Source: Thiorhodococcus minor (lineage in GTDB: Bacteria > Pseudomonadota > Gammaproteobacteria > Chromatiales > Chromatiaceae). Taken from it: a stretch of DNA of 64,000 bases. The translations under genes and the position numbers were made by a program. The notes beneath the pieces were generated by a model. That model was not told the origin of the DNA. It did no database searches and saw only the letters and a list, made by a program, of their open reading frames with translations. This document shows positions 35,864 to 44,572 of the stretch, piece by piece. Position 1 is the first letter of the stretch. Each line of letters starts with the position of its first letter. The stretch is from positions 1 through 64,000 of the forward strand of contig NZ_JAAIJQ010000018.1 in assembly GCF_010820565.1 (NCBI RefSeq). Direction: 5' to 3'.

Positions 35864-36487
35864 ATGGCACAACAGCTGATCAAGGCCCCGCCGACCAAGA
35901 ACACACTGCTGCGTCTGAAGAAGCAGGTGAAATTTCTCGAAGAAGGGCACGACCTGCTCGAGCGCAAGCGCGAGCTGCTGACCAGGCTGGTCTACGAGCG
36001 CATCGGGGAATATCGCGAGCTGCGGAGCCAGTCGGCCGCGGCCCTGGCAGACGCCTATCACTGCCTGAGCATCACGCACCTGCGCATGGGCAGTCGGGGC
36101 ATCCGCCAGGCAGCCTTGGGAGCAGAGTCCGCGCTCAAGGTCGATATCCTGCCGCGCCGCGCCCTGGGCGTGGAGTATCCGGCCGTCACCAGCGAGCGCA
36201 TCCCGCTGAAGCCCGTCGGCTTGCTCGGGACAGACGCCAGCTTCGATACCACCCGCGACAACCTGGCGCGCGCCTCCGTGCTGCTGGCGCGCCTGTCGGA
36301 GGTCGAGATCGCACTGCATCGCCTCATGGAGGAGCAGCGCAAGGCGCAGAAGCGGGTGAACGCGCTCAAATACAACATTATTCCGCTCTACCAGCGGACG
36401 ATTCGTTTCATTCAGTCGTCACTGGAAGAGGAAGAGCGCAACACCCTCTTCCAGGTGAAGCTCCTGCGTGAAAAGGCCCAAGCCTGA
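35864..36487 (+). CDS. V/A-type ATPase subunit D, operon 2
   Basis: 207-residue central-stalk subunit, last gene of operon 2. PTKNTLLRLKKQVKFLEEGH and LLERKRELLTRLV are the family start; the C-terminal coiled coil reads RVNALKYNIIPLYQRTIRF. Both D genes end their operons. Confidence 0.92.
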   Translation: MAQQLIKAPPTKNTLLRLKKQVKFLEEGHDLLERKRELLTRLVYERIGEYRELRSQSAAALADAYHCLSITHLRMGSRGIRQAALGAESALKVDILPRRALGVEYPAVTSERIPLKPVGLLGTDASFDTTRDNLARASVLLARLSEVEIALHRLMEEQRKAQKRVNALKYNIIPLYQRTIRFIQSSLEEEERNTLFQVKLLREKAQA

Positions 36488-36527
36488 GCCGCCAAGCCCA
36501 AACCAGTCGGATCGTCCAAGTCGGATC

Positions 36528-37226
36528 TCAGCCCAACGCCGCGAAACGGTCGAGCATGCCGAAGAGCTGCTCATGCATGCGTGAGACATCGGCATGCGTC
36601 TGCGCGAGGATGCGCTCGGCGGTCTGGATGCTGGTCGAGGGGACGATCTCGTCGGCGCACATCTCCACGATGTCCCTCACACTCTGCTGGGTCGACTCGA
36701 GGTGACACTGGAGCGCAAGCACGCGATTGTCGTAGAGAAAGATCTGGCTCTCGCAGACGGCGCTGCGCGCCAGATGCACGGCACCCGCGGGCAGCTCGAA
36801 GGTATCGCCGTGCCAATGGAAGACCTCCAGGCGCTCCGGCAGACAGCCGGTGACGCTCGAATCGCGCCCCGCTTGCGTCAGCGTGATGGGTAGCCAGCCG
36901 ATCTCCTTCTGGGGATTGCGAGAGACACGCGCCCCCAGCGCCTCGGCAATGAGCTGCGAGCCGAGGCAGACACCGACCGCCTTCCTACCCGCGGCAATGG
37001 TCTCGCGGATGAAGGCCTTTTCCGGCTCCAGCCAGGGATAGTCCGCTCGGTCGTGGACACCCATGGGTCCGCCCATGACGACCAGCCAGTCGAAGTCCGA
37101 CTGCGGCGGCACGTCCGTGGTCTCATAGAGTGGGGTCTTGGCGATGGAGTGCCCCCTCAGCTCGGCCCATTCGCCAATGGCCGCCGGCCCTTCGAATGGG
37201 ACGTGCTGCAAGACATGGATACGCAT
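36528..37226 (-). CDS. type 1 glutamine amidotransferase-like protein
   Basis: 232-residue GATase1 protein. The nucleophile Cys is in GVCLGSQLIAEALGARVSRN, the His/Glu pair in LALQCHLESTQ. Stand-alone GATase1 proteins of this type resemble GMP-synthase-like amidotransferases (some are glutamine or gamma-glutamyl hydrolases). No synthase domain is attached. Ends convergently with ATPase D2, 40 bp away. Confidence 0.85.
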   Translation of the reverse strand: MRIHVLQHVPFEGPAAIGEWAELRGHSIAKTPLYETTDVPPQSDFDWLVVMGGPMGVHDRADYPWLEPEKAFIRETIAAGRKAVGVCLGSQLIAEALGARVSRNPQKEIGWLPITLTQAGRDSSVTGCLPERLEVFHWHGDTFELPAGAVHLARSAVCESQIFLYDNRVLALQCHLESTQQSVRDIVEMCADEIVPSTSIQTAERILAQTHADVSRMHEQLFGMLDRFAALG

Positions 37227-37287
37227 CTTCTGCTCTAGTCCTCCCCTGCTCGGAGCTTGGCCGCGACACCGAGGCGTCGCCTGTCGC

Positions 37288-37854
37288 TTAACAGCCCGGA
37301 TCCTCGGAGAGGATCTCGAGGCGATTTCGGATCAGCGCCCCGGCCCGATAGAGGCCAGCCAGGGTCTTGCTGTCCGTGATGTTGCCGTCGTTGCACCAGT
37401 CCAGCGCCTGGACCAGGGGCATCCAATGCACCTCGATGACCTCGCCGTGCTCATGCTCGACGGGGACGCTGGTGAGACCGCGGGCAAACCAGAGGTGGAT
37501 GACTTCGGTGAAGATGCCGGGCGAGCTGTGCATGACCCCCAGCTCCGTCCAGTCTTCAGCTTGCAGGCCGGCCTCCTCGAGCAGCTCGCGCTGCGCCGTG
37601 GCGAATGGCGTCTCGCCCGGATCGATGCGACCCGCGGGCAGCTCCCACAGCCAGCCGCCGCTGGCGTGGCGATATTGCCGGAGCAGGCAGACCCGGTCTT
37701 GATCGTCCAGTGCGACCGCGGCCGCCCCCCCGGGATGCCGGACCATCTCGAGATCGACCTGGCTGCCGTCCGGCAGCTCCACCGTCTCGACGGCGACGTC
37801 GATCACCTTGCCCTGAAAGGCTGGCTCGCGCTTCAGGATCTTGCCTTCGCTCAT
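37288..37854 (-). CDS. NUDIX hydrolase, ADP-ribose pyrophosphatase type
   Basis: 188 residues with a complete NUDIX box GRIDPGETPFATAQRELLEE (AG-L follows), and the N- and C-terminal pattern (VCLLRQYRHASGGWLWELPAG, SSPGIFTEVIHLWFARGL) of NudF-like ADP-ribose pyrophosphatases, which clear ADP-ribose and similar nucleotide sugars. ATG at 37854 (MSEGKILKREP) is the usual start. Confidence 0.88.
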   Translation of the reverse strand: MSEGKILKREPAFQGKVIDVAVETVELPDGSQVDLEMVRHPGGAAAVALDDQDRVCLLRQYRHASGGWLWELPAGRIDPGETPFATAQRELLEEAGLQAEDWTELGVMHSSPGIFTEVIHLWFARGLTSVPVEHEHGEVIEVHWMPLVQALDWCNDGNITDSKTLAGLYRAGALIRNRLEILSEDPGC

Positions 37855-38031
37855 GACTCTCTCCTCGCTCGGGGCCACGCCCATGCTGACAGCCGGCGGA
37901 CCACGACCATCGCCATGCAATCCGCGCAGCGATATTGGAGTCGGTCGGATTGGAAGCCGCCAAAAAGTGGCCTTAAACTAGCGTCGCGTGGCCGTTTCTA
38001 CAAGCAAGCACCCGCTGGAAGGAGCCGAGGT

Positions 38032-39540
38032 TTGATCGAGCACCCCATCGTCATCGCCCTGACCTTCGCCGTCTATTTCGGCTGTGTCCTCTTGATCGGC
38101 TGGTACGCCTACCAGCGCACCAAGGATCTGTCGGACTTCATCCTCGGCGGACGCCGCCTGCAAAGCGGGGTGGCCGCCTTGAGCGCGAGCGCCTCGGACA
38201 TGAGCGGCTGGCTGCTGCTAGGACTCCCCGGCTTCGCCTATGCGGCGGGCCTGGAGTCCATCTGGCTCGCGGGCGGCTTGCTGCTCGGCACCTGGCTCAA
38301 CTGGCGGGTCGTCGCCCGACGCCTGCGCAGCTTCAGCGAAGCCTATGACAACGCCCTGACGCTGCCGGAGTATTTCGCCAATCGGTTCGAGGACAAGACC
38401 GGCCTGCTGCGCGGTCTCGCGGCCATCACCATCCTTCTATTCTTCCTGATCTACACCGCCTCGGGACTCGTCGCGGGCGGCAAGCTGTTCGAATCCGTCT
38501 TCGGCTTCCCCTATGTCTGGGCAGTGGGGCTCGCCGTGCTGTCCATCATCATCTACACGGCGGTCGGCGGCTTTCTCGCGGTCTCTTGGAGCGACGTGCT
38601 GCAAGGCCTCCTGATGGCGCTCGCCCTCATCGCCGTGCCCTGGATCGCACTCCAGCACCTCGGGGGTATGGATGCCGCGGTGGAGCGCATTCGCGACGTC
38701 GATCCCCTCCTGCTGAGCGCCTGGACGAAGACCGACGGCACGGCGCTGGGGCTGATCGGCATCGTCTCGCTCGCCGCCTGGGGACTCGGCTATTTCGGTC
38801 AGCCGCACATCCTGGCGCGTTTCCAGGCGATCGAGTCGCCGCACAAGATCGGCACGGCAAGGCGCATCGCGGTCACTTGGGTCGCCCTGACCTTGGTCGG
38901 AGCGATCCTGACCGGCATGGCCGGCATCCTCTTGGTCGATCCGCCGCTGGCGGAGGACGCCCGGGAGACCGTCTTTATCGTGCTGGTCGATCTCCTCTTC
39001 CATCCGGTGATTGCCGGCATCCTTCTCGCGGCGATTCTCGCGGCCATCATGAGCACGGCCGACTCGCAGCTCTTGGTGTGCTCGTCCGCCTTTACCGAGG
39101 ATGTCTACAAGACCGCCTTCCGGCGCTCGGCGAGCCAGCGCGAGCTGGTGGCCGTCGGTCGCGTCGCCGTGATCCTGGTCTCCTCGATCGCCTTCGCCAT
39201 CGCGCTCGATCCCGACACCCTGGTCCTGGACCTGGTGGCCTACGCCTGGGCCGGATTCGGCGCGGCCTTCGGGCCTGCGGTCATCCTCTCGCTCTATTGG
39301 CCACGCATGACGGGTCTCGGCGCCTTGGCCGGCATTGTCGCCGGCGGCTTGACGGTCGTCGTCTGGAAGCAGCTGACGGGGGGGCTGTTCGACCTCTATG
39401 AGATCCTTCCAGGCATCATCGCCTCCGCCCTGGCAATCTATGCCGTGAGCGCCATGACTCAGGGCAAGCAGGCGGATCGGCTCGCCGAGCGCTTCGAGGC
39501 CGTTCGTCGACTGGACGCGGATGCCAGTCGCGCCCGCTAG
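38032..39540 (+). CDS. PutP-family sodium/proline symporter
   Basis: 502-residue solute:sodium symporter with about 12-13 membrane helices, cell-membrane uptake of proline driven by sodium. Key features: ALSASASDMSGWLLLGLPG, GGRRLQSGVAALS, YFGQPHILARFQAIES and IMSTADSQLLVCSSAFTEDV. The TTG at 38032 (preceded by GGAGCCGAGG) gives LIEHPIVIALTF and the correct family length; the frame upstream is the reverse strand of the NUDIX region and is not coding for this protein. Substrate may also be another amino acid or betaine. Confidence 0.88.
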   Translation: MIEHPIVIALTFAVYFGCVLLIGWYAYQRTKDLSDFILGGRRLQSGVAALSASASDMSGWLLLGLPGFAYAAGLESIWLAGGLLLGTWLNWRVVARRLRSFSEAYDNALTLPEYFANRFEDKTGLLRGLAAITILLFFLIYTASGLVAGGKLFESVFGFPYVWAVGLAVLSIIIYTAVGGFLAVSWSDVLQGLLMALALIAVPWIALQHLGGMDAAVERIRDVDPLLLSAWTKTDGTALGLIGIVSLAAWGLGYFGQPHILARFQAIESPHKIGTARRIAVTWVALTLVGAILTGMAGILLVDPPLAEDARETVFIVLVDLLFHPVIAGILLAAILAAIMSTADSQLLVCSSAFTEDVYKTAFRRSASQRELVAVGRVAVILVSSIAFAIALDPDTLVLDLVAYAWAGFGAAFGPAVILSLYWPRMTGLGALAGIVAGGLTVVVWKQLTGGLFDLYEILPGIIASALAIYAVSAMTQGKQADRLAERFEAVRRLDADASRAR

Positions 39541-39590
39541 TCCGACCGGGCACGGTGACGCGAAAAGCTGTGCCGGCGCCTCCTCGGGCA

Positions 39591-39608
39591 CGGTCATCAG
39601 TCTGTAAC
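39591..39608 (+). promoter_or_regulatory. possible Pho box upstream of phoB
   Basis: GGTCAT (39592) and CTGTAAC (39602) are spaced like the two 7-bp half sites of a Pho box (consensus CTGTCAT, 4 bases, CTGTCAT). It is degenerate, but lies about 120 bp before phoB, where autoregulation by PhoB is expected. Confidence 0.35.
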
Positions 39609-39729
39609 CAGATCTCAATAAACTAGCGGCTCGATGTTCCGGGACGCGCTCGGTGCGCGCCCCAGGCTGGACCGAGATGCAGACCACTACCTCGCCGAAC
39701 GACGGCGTTTTCCTTCCGAGACCCTGGCT

Positions 39730-40416
39730 ATGGCTACCATTCTTGTTGTCGATGATGAACCGGATATCCGCGAGGTCATGCGCTTCGCACTGGAGAGCTC
39801 CGAGTTTCGGGTGATGGAGGCCGGCCACGCCGACGACGCGCGCAAGTTTCTCTCCCAAGAGAGCCCGGACCTCATCCTGCTCGACTGGATGCTGCCGGGG
39901 CGCTCTGGCCTCGAGCTGGCCCAGCAGCTCAAGCAAAATCCCAAGACCAAGGCCCTGCCCATCATCATGGTGAGCGCACGCGGTGAGGAAGAGGACCGGG
40001 TGCGCGGCCTGGACACGGGCGCGGACGACTACATCGCCAAGCCGTTCTCGCCGCGCGAGATGGTCGCCCGCGTCAAGGCCGTGCTGCGCCGCAGCCAGCC
40101 CGAGGAGCAGGAGCAGGAGATCGAGATCGGCGGCCTGCAGATCGACAACGTCAGTCACAGGGTCACCGCGGAAGGGACGTCCATCGACGTCGCGCCGACC
40201 GAATATCGGCTCCTGCACTTCTTCATGACCCACGCCGATCGCGCCTTCAGCCGATCGCAGCTGCTCGATCAAGTCTGGGGCGACCAGGTCTACGTCGAGG
40301 AGCGTACCGTCGACGTCCATGTCCGCCGGCTGCGCAAGGCGCTCGAGCCCACCGGGCACGACCGCCTGCTGCAGACCGTGCGCGGCGTCGGCTACCGTTT
40401 CTCCGACAAGACCTGA
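39730..40416 (+). CDS. phoB: PhoB phosphate-regulon response regulator
   Basis: 228-residue OmpR/PhoB-type regulator, the same length as other PhoB. Receiver with [11 protein letters not shown], phospho-acceptor Asp in [10 protein letters not shown], Thr/Ser switch MVSARGE and Lys in [11 protein letters not shown]-terminal winged helix with [19 protein letters not shown] and [16 protein letters not shown]. It activates genes for phosphate uptake at low phosphate. phoR follows after 4 bp. ATG at 39730 ([10 protein letters not shown]). Confidence 0.93.
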   Translation: MATILVVDDEPDIREVMRFALESSEFRVMEAGHADDARKFLSQESPDLILLDWMLPGRSGLELAQQLKQNPKTKALPIIMVSARGEEEDRVRGLDTGADDYIAKPFSPREMVARVKAVLRRSQPEEQEQEIEIGGLQIDNVSHRVTAEGTSIDVAPTEYRLLHFFMTHADRAFSRSQLLDQVWGDQVYVEERTVDVHVRRLRKALEPTGHDRLLQTVRGVGYRFSDKT

Positions 40417-40420
40417 GTCC

Positions 40421-41776
40421 TTGAGCACCAAGGCCGACAGCCAGCGGGAGGGGATCGCTCGGCCACTTGCCTTCGAGCTGAGCTTCATCCTCTTGCCCGC
40501 GGCCGCTGGCGTCCCGCTCGCGCTCCTCGGGCTCCATCCCCTGTGGATCTGCATCCTGGCCATCGCCCCGGCGCTCGCACGCAACTTCCATTACCTCTTC
40601 AAGCTGTCGCAGCTCATCCGGCGCCAGCACCGGCTTGCGCCCCCCTTTCCGCGTGGCCTCTGGGGCGAGATCTACCGCAGCGTCGCCCGCTACCAGCAGC
40701 GCAGCCGCAAAAGCCGCAAGCGTCAGATCCGCTTCACACGACGCTTCCGCGAGGCGGCCAACGCGGTTCCGGACGCCCTGGTCATTCTCGACAAGCATCA
40801 CCGCATCGAGTGGGCCAACCCGGCCGCCGTCAAGCTGATGAACCTGTGCTGGCCCGACGACGACGGTCGTCTCTTCACGGACATCCTGGCCAATCCTGGG
40901 CTGGACGCCTTGATCGACGCCGGCGACTACACGCGTCCCATGGAGGTCGCGCCCGAGCACAACCGCGCCATGATGCTCTCGCTGCGCAGCACCCCCTTCG
41001 GCGAGCGCAAGCGCCAACGTCTCGTGGTCGGCCGCGACATCACCAAGCTCTACCACCTCAACATGATTCGACGGGATTTCGTGGCCAACGCCTCGCATGA
41101 GCTGCGAACCCCGCTCACGGTCATCTCAGGCTTCCTGGAGTCCTTGGAGGACGCACCCAGCACACCTGTCACCCACAGGCGTCCGCTCACCTTGATGCGC
41201 AATCAGACAGATCGGATGTGCTCCATCATCGAAGACCTGCTGACCCTCTCTAGGCTCGAGATGAACGATCGGCCCGAGGAGCAGGAGTCGGTCGACATCC
41301 CGGACGAGATTCACCTGATCGTCCAAGAGGCACAGGCGCTCAGCGGCGGCCGTCACGCGATCAGTGCCGCCGTCGACGAGGATCTCCTGCTGCTCGGCAG
41401 CCAGCCCGAGCTGAGGAGCGCCTTCTCCAACCTCGTCTTCAATGCCGTCAAGCACACGCCGGCAGGCGCTCGCATCGACATCCGCTGGCACAACGACGAC
41501 ACAGGCCCGCGATTCACCGTCGAGGACGACGGCCCGGGCATCCCGCCCGAGCACCTGCCGCGACTCACCGAGCGCTTCTATCGCGTCGACCGCGCCAGGT
41601 CGCGCGAATCCGGAGGCACCGGCCTAGGCCTCGCCATCGTCAAGCATGTGCTCAATCGCCACGAGGCCAGGCTCAGCATCTCCAGCGAGCTTGGCCGAGG
41701 CGCCATCTTTTCGTGCACCTTCCTGGAGCACAGGGCACTGGTCAGACGCGAGATCGATATCTCGGCAACCGGCTGA
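40421..41776 (+). CDS. phoR: PhoR sensor histidine kinase
   Basis: About 451 residues from the TTG at 40421. One or two N-terminal helices (LAFELSFILLPAAAGVPLALL), a cytoplasmic linker/PAS part (AVPDALVILDKHHRIEWANP), the HisKA box FVANASHELRTPLTVISGFL with the phospho-His, and the ATPase domain NLVFNAVKHTPAGARI, VEDDGPGIPPEHLPRLTERF and GGTGLGLAIVK. It phosphorylates PhoB under phosphate limitation. The start codon is uncertain; it is 4 bp after phoB. Confidence 0.9.
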   Translation: MSTKADSQREGIARPLAFELSFILLPAAAGVPLALLGLHPLWICILAIAPALARNFHYLFKLSQLIRRQHRLAPPFPRGLWGEIYRSVARYQQRSRKSRKRQIRFTRRFREAANAVPDALVILDKHHRIEWANPAAVKLMNLCWPDDDGRLFTDILANPGLDALIDAGDYTRPMEVAPEHNRAMMLSLRSTPFGERKRQRLVVGRDITKLYHLNMIRRDFVANASHELRTPLTVISGFLESLEDAPSTPVTHRRPLTLMRNQTDRMCSIIEDLLTLSRLEMNDRPEEQESVDIPDEIHLIVQEAQALSGGRHAISAAVDEDLLLLGSQPELRSAFSNLVFNAVKHTPAGARIDIRWHNDDTGPRFTVEDDGPGIPPEHLPRLTERFYRVDRARSRESGGTGLGLAIVKHVLNRHEARLSISSELGRGAIFSCTFLEHRALVRREIDISATG

Positions 41777-41928
41777 GACGGCGGCCGAAACGGCTCATGG
41801 CGTCAGCGCTCCCTCTGGCCAGGGGGGCGTCGATATCGATTGGCCCGGTCTCCGGCTGAGAGGGTGGACCGGAGCAGGGACTGTGGATCGGTCGAGTCTC
41901 TCCAGGCTCTCGCCAGGCCGAGCGCAGG

Positions 41929-43671
41929 TCAGGACTTCGGATAGCGGTAGATCCGCCGCTCACCCCCGGCAGTCCTGTGGGTGATGGTGAAATCATGGCT
42001 GCCGAGATCGGCCTTCAGGGTGATGCTGCCCCCTGCTTGGGACCAGGTCATCTCCAATTCATGCGCCTGAGTCTCGGCGATCTGGAGTGAGCCGTTGAAG
42101 GCGGCTGCCGTATTGCGAAGCCGCATCATCTCCAGCTGGTCGAGCACCACAGGGCTGCGCAGCCCCGCCTCGATCATTTCGCTGGTCAGCGCGGTGCGAT
42201 TGATCTCTTTGTGGCCGGCCGTTCCACCCTTGTCGGCGGCGGCATAATCGTTCTTTCCGGCGAACAGATCCAGATACCAGACCTGCGGAATCCCCGGCAT
42301 GAAGAGCTGAATGGCGCGCGCGAGACGGAGCTTCTGCGCGTCCTCGCCCAAGGCGCTGAAATAGGTCGCATTGACCTGGTAGTAGGCGATCTTCTTGCCG
42401 TCCGCGCCGAAGAGATTCTTCACCCTGCCACCGCGCGCGAGCACGCGGTCGATGATAGCGTCGATCTCCGACCTTCCGAGCAGCCCCGGGCGATAACCTT
42501 CTTTCGTCTCGAAGCCGTCGAGATCGAGCACCGGAATGCCGTCGTGGCAGCCCAGCATATTGACCGTCTCGATGCCCTGTGCCTGGATCTCATGGATCCA
42601 CCTGAGAAGAAAGGTGTTGCGCCCCTCGTCCAGCGCATCCAGCAGCAGGCCGGGCAGAAAGAAGTCGTAAATCGGATAGCCGGCACCCGCGACGGCGGAA
42701 TGGAGCTGTCTGCCGTACTGCGCATGGATCTCGGGCAACAGGGTCAGCTGGCTCGCCTCGGCGATACCCTTAAGGCGATCGAGATAGTCCCAAGTCCCGG
42801 GCTCGTTGAAGAAGTTGCTCAAACCCGGCTGCTTGTGCAAATAGGCGAAGGCATCCAGACGAATCAACTTGGCGCCAAAATCGGCCAATCGCTGCAAGGT
42901 CTCCGCATAGAATTCCCAGACCAGCTCGGACTCGGCATTGAGGTCCATCTGGCCGAGATAGCGCCGTTTGGACTCGACGATGTCGGCCACATGGCCCAGG
43001 TAATCCTGATAGGGGCCTAGGTCGACGTCGCGAAAGTCCTCACCAGCGGCGATCTTGGCATTGATCTGCTCCAGGATGCTTTGCAGCCCTTCGGCCGGGA
43101 TGATACGCAGATGCTTGAGATCATCGACCTCCAGCTCGCGGTAATTGATCTCCTGATAGAAGGTGTTCCAGTAGGGCCGCTCGGAGCCATCGGGGAAACG
43201 GACAAAGAGAATGGGGAGCCCCGGCTTGCGCATGAAGAGCCGGTCGAGATGGGCCTGATGAGGCATCGCGTAGCCCTCGTCCCCCAGCTCTCCCTCGCCT
43301 TCCCAGAAGGCGTTCCAGTCGATAAAGAAGTCGCGGTAGCGCGATTGATCCCCCTTTTCCAGCATGTCCAAGAATTGCGGGGAGCGCACCGAGAGGTGAT
43401 TCAGCACCAGATCGAACTTGAGGACGATATTCAGCTGTTTGAGCGCTTGGAGATCCTCTTCGGAAACCAGGTCTCCGTTGATGTCGTACTTGCTGATGGA
43501 GAAGCCGCGGTCCAGATCGCTCTGGAAGAAGGTAGGCAGGATATAGAAGAGGGAGAAGACGTCTTTCAGCTCGGGGCGCCGCAGCAGTGCGACGGTATCA
43601 CTCAGCCGAGTCCCTATGCTGTCTGGATAGGCATTGAGCATCACCCCATTGGGCAACGAAGGATTCAACAT
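41929..43671 (-). CDS. GH13_18 sucrose-phosphorylase-like enzyme
   Basis: 580-residue glycoside phosphorylase of the sucrose phosphorylase group. The catalytic nucleophile region AKLIRLDAFAYLHKQPG, the acid/base Glu in LTLLPEIHAQYG and the third Asp in NMLGCHDGIPVLDLDG are all present, with PQVWYLDLFAGKNDY near the end. Possible reactions are phosphorolysis of sucrose or of glucosylglycerate/glucosylglycerol, compatible solutes of halophilic phototrophs; sequence alone does not decide. Start at 43671 (MLNPSLPNG). No sugar transporter is nearby. Confidence 0.82.
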   Translation of the reverse strand: MLNPSLPNGVMLNAYPDSIGTRLSDTVALLRRPELKDVFSLFYILPTFFQSDLDRGFSISKYDINGDLVSEEDLQALKQLNIVLKFDLVLNHLSVRSPQFLDMLEKGDQSRYRDFFIDWNAFWEGEGELGDEGYAMPHQAHLDRLFMRKPGLPILFVRFPDGSERPYWNTFYQEINYRELEVDDLKHLRIIPAEGLQSILEQINAKIAAGEDFRDVDLGPYQDYLGHVADIVESKRRYLGQMDLNAESELVWEFYAETLQRLADFGAKLIRLDAFAYLHKQPGLSNFFNEPGTWDYLDRLKGIAEASQLTLLPEIHAQYGRQLHSAVAGAGYPIYDFFLPGLLLDALDEGRNTFLLRWIHEIQAQGIETVNMLGCHDGIPVLDLDGFETKEGYRPGLLGRSEIDAIIDRVLARGGRVKNLFGADGKKIAYYQVNATYFSALGEDAQKLRLARAIQLFMPGIPQVWYLDLFAGKNDYAAADKGGTAGHKEINRTALTSEMIEAGLRSPVVLDQLEMMRLRNTAAAFNGSLQIAETQAHELEMTWSQAGGSITLKADLGSHDFTITHRTAGGERRIYRYPKS

Positions 43672-44126
43672 CAAATCACCTTGTTCGTATCCGTGGGCGA
43701 TGACCTGACGGCATTCATACGCGTCGCGGCGGGCGCCGATCATCGTCTCGCGCGGCCTTCTTTCGGTAGACTTCGCTCTCGCTCGTCCACCCTACAGATC
43801 CAACTGACGCCCAAGACCGCGCGGCGAATCCCAGCACGGTCATCCCACAGAGATGAGATCCAAGCGCCCTTCATGCCAACAACCGGCTGAAGGATCAAAC
43901 GAGAACCGATCTTTCGGGTCGGACTAAGGATAGCCAAGGACTCGGACAAGGGGTAGGAGACCTCACTGACCGAATCAGTGGGGTCGCACGATCCTCAGCC
44001 GGCAGCTGAGATTATGATCGGGCGGGCGAGGCTCCCGTGCAACTGGCCTCGGTAGAGAAGAGAGAGGTGGAGAGGGGAAGGGGTGGCCGACATCACCAGG
44101 AAGCGACGTCGGCGGAAAGCCTGATC
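43672..44126. other. 455-bp intergenic region with one repeat
   Basis: Lies upstream of the GH13 gene and downstream of ihfB. It contains the GGTGGAC-type hairpin at 43765. Apart from that I see nothing supportable; a GATTATGATCGGGCGGGCGA stretch has no obvious signature. Confidence 0.5.
43765..43795. repeat. GGTGGAC-type hairpin (GGTAGAC variant)
   Basis: GGTAGACTTCGCTCTCGCTC then GTCCACC, a single-arm copy with one mismatch in the stem. Confidence 0.72.
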
Positions 44127-44495
44127 TCAGCGAGCGGCGGCGAAGGGTGCTTCGTCCACTTCTTCCGAATCCGCGTCGGTATCGTCGGAGATCGTCGCGC
44201 TCACGCCTTCCTGAAAGGCATTGTTCACGCGGTCGCGCAGCTCCTTCCCGGGCTTGAAGTGCGGCACATACTTGCCCGCCAGAGCAACGGAGTCGCCAGT
44301 CTTGGGATTGCGCCCGATGCGCGGTGGGCGATAGTGCAGGGAAAAGCTTCCGAATCCACGAATCTCGATTCGCTCACCGGACGCGAGCGCTGTGCTCATA
44401 CGCTCGAGGATCTTTCTGACCGCCTCTTCGACGTCCTTGTAAGCAAGGTGATCTTGCTCCGCAGCCAGAATGTCGATCAGCTCCGATTTCGTCAT
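44127..44495 (-). CDS. ihfB: IHF beta subunit
   Basis: DNA-bending nucleoid protein that dimerises with Ihf[22 protein letters not shown] starts the protein, and the DNA-contacting arm reads [20 protein letters not shown] followed by [17 protein letters not shown]. The C-terminus carries an extra about 28 acidic residues ([15 protein letters not shown]) not found in most IhfB. Placed downstream of rpsA, as usual in this class. Confidence 0.93.
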   Translation of the reverse strand: MTKSELIDILAAEQDHLAYKDVEEAVRKILERMSTALASGERIEIRGFGSFSLHYRPPRIGRNPKTGDSVALAGKYVPHFKPGKELRDRVNNAFQEGVSATISDDTDADSEEVDEAPFAAAR

Positions 44496-44511
44496 AGTCA
44501 TCGACTCCTGG

Positions 44512-44547
44512 GAAAAACCATCAGGACCCGGCTCGCGCCGGGTCCTG
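44512..44547 (-). terminator. hairpin with T-run between rpsA and ihfB
   Basis: On the minus strand CAGGACCCGGC, loop GCGA (inner 4 bases), GCCGGGTCCTG, then ATGGTTTTT. An 11-bp stem plus T-run, consistent with an intrinsic terminator or attenuator after rpsA; it may limit read-through into ihfB. Confidence 0.8.
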
Positions 44548-44572
44548 CGTCCTCTAAAGGCTCCTGGGGCGA

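Noticed and set aside
38437-40584. 715-residue open frame on the minus strand across putP and phoB
   Set aside because: Covers two well-supported plus-strand genes and has the His/Gln/Asp-rich look of an antisense frame.
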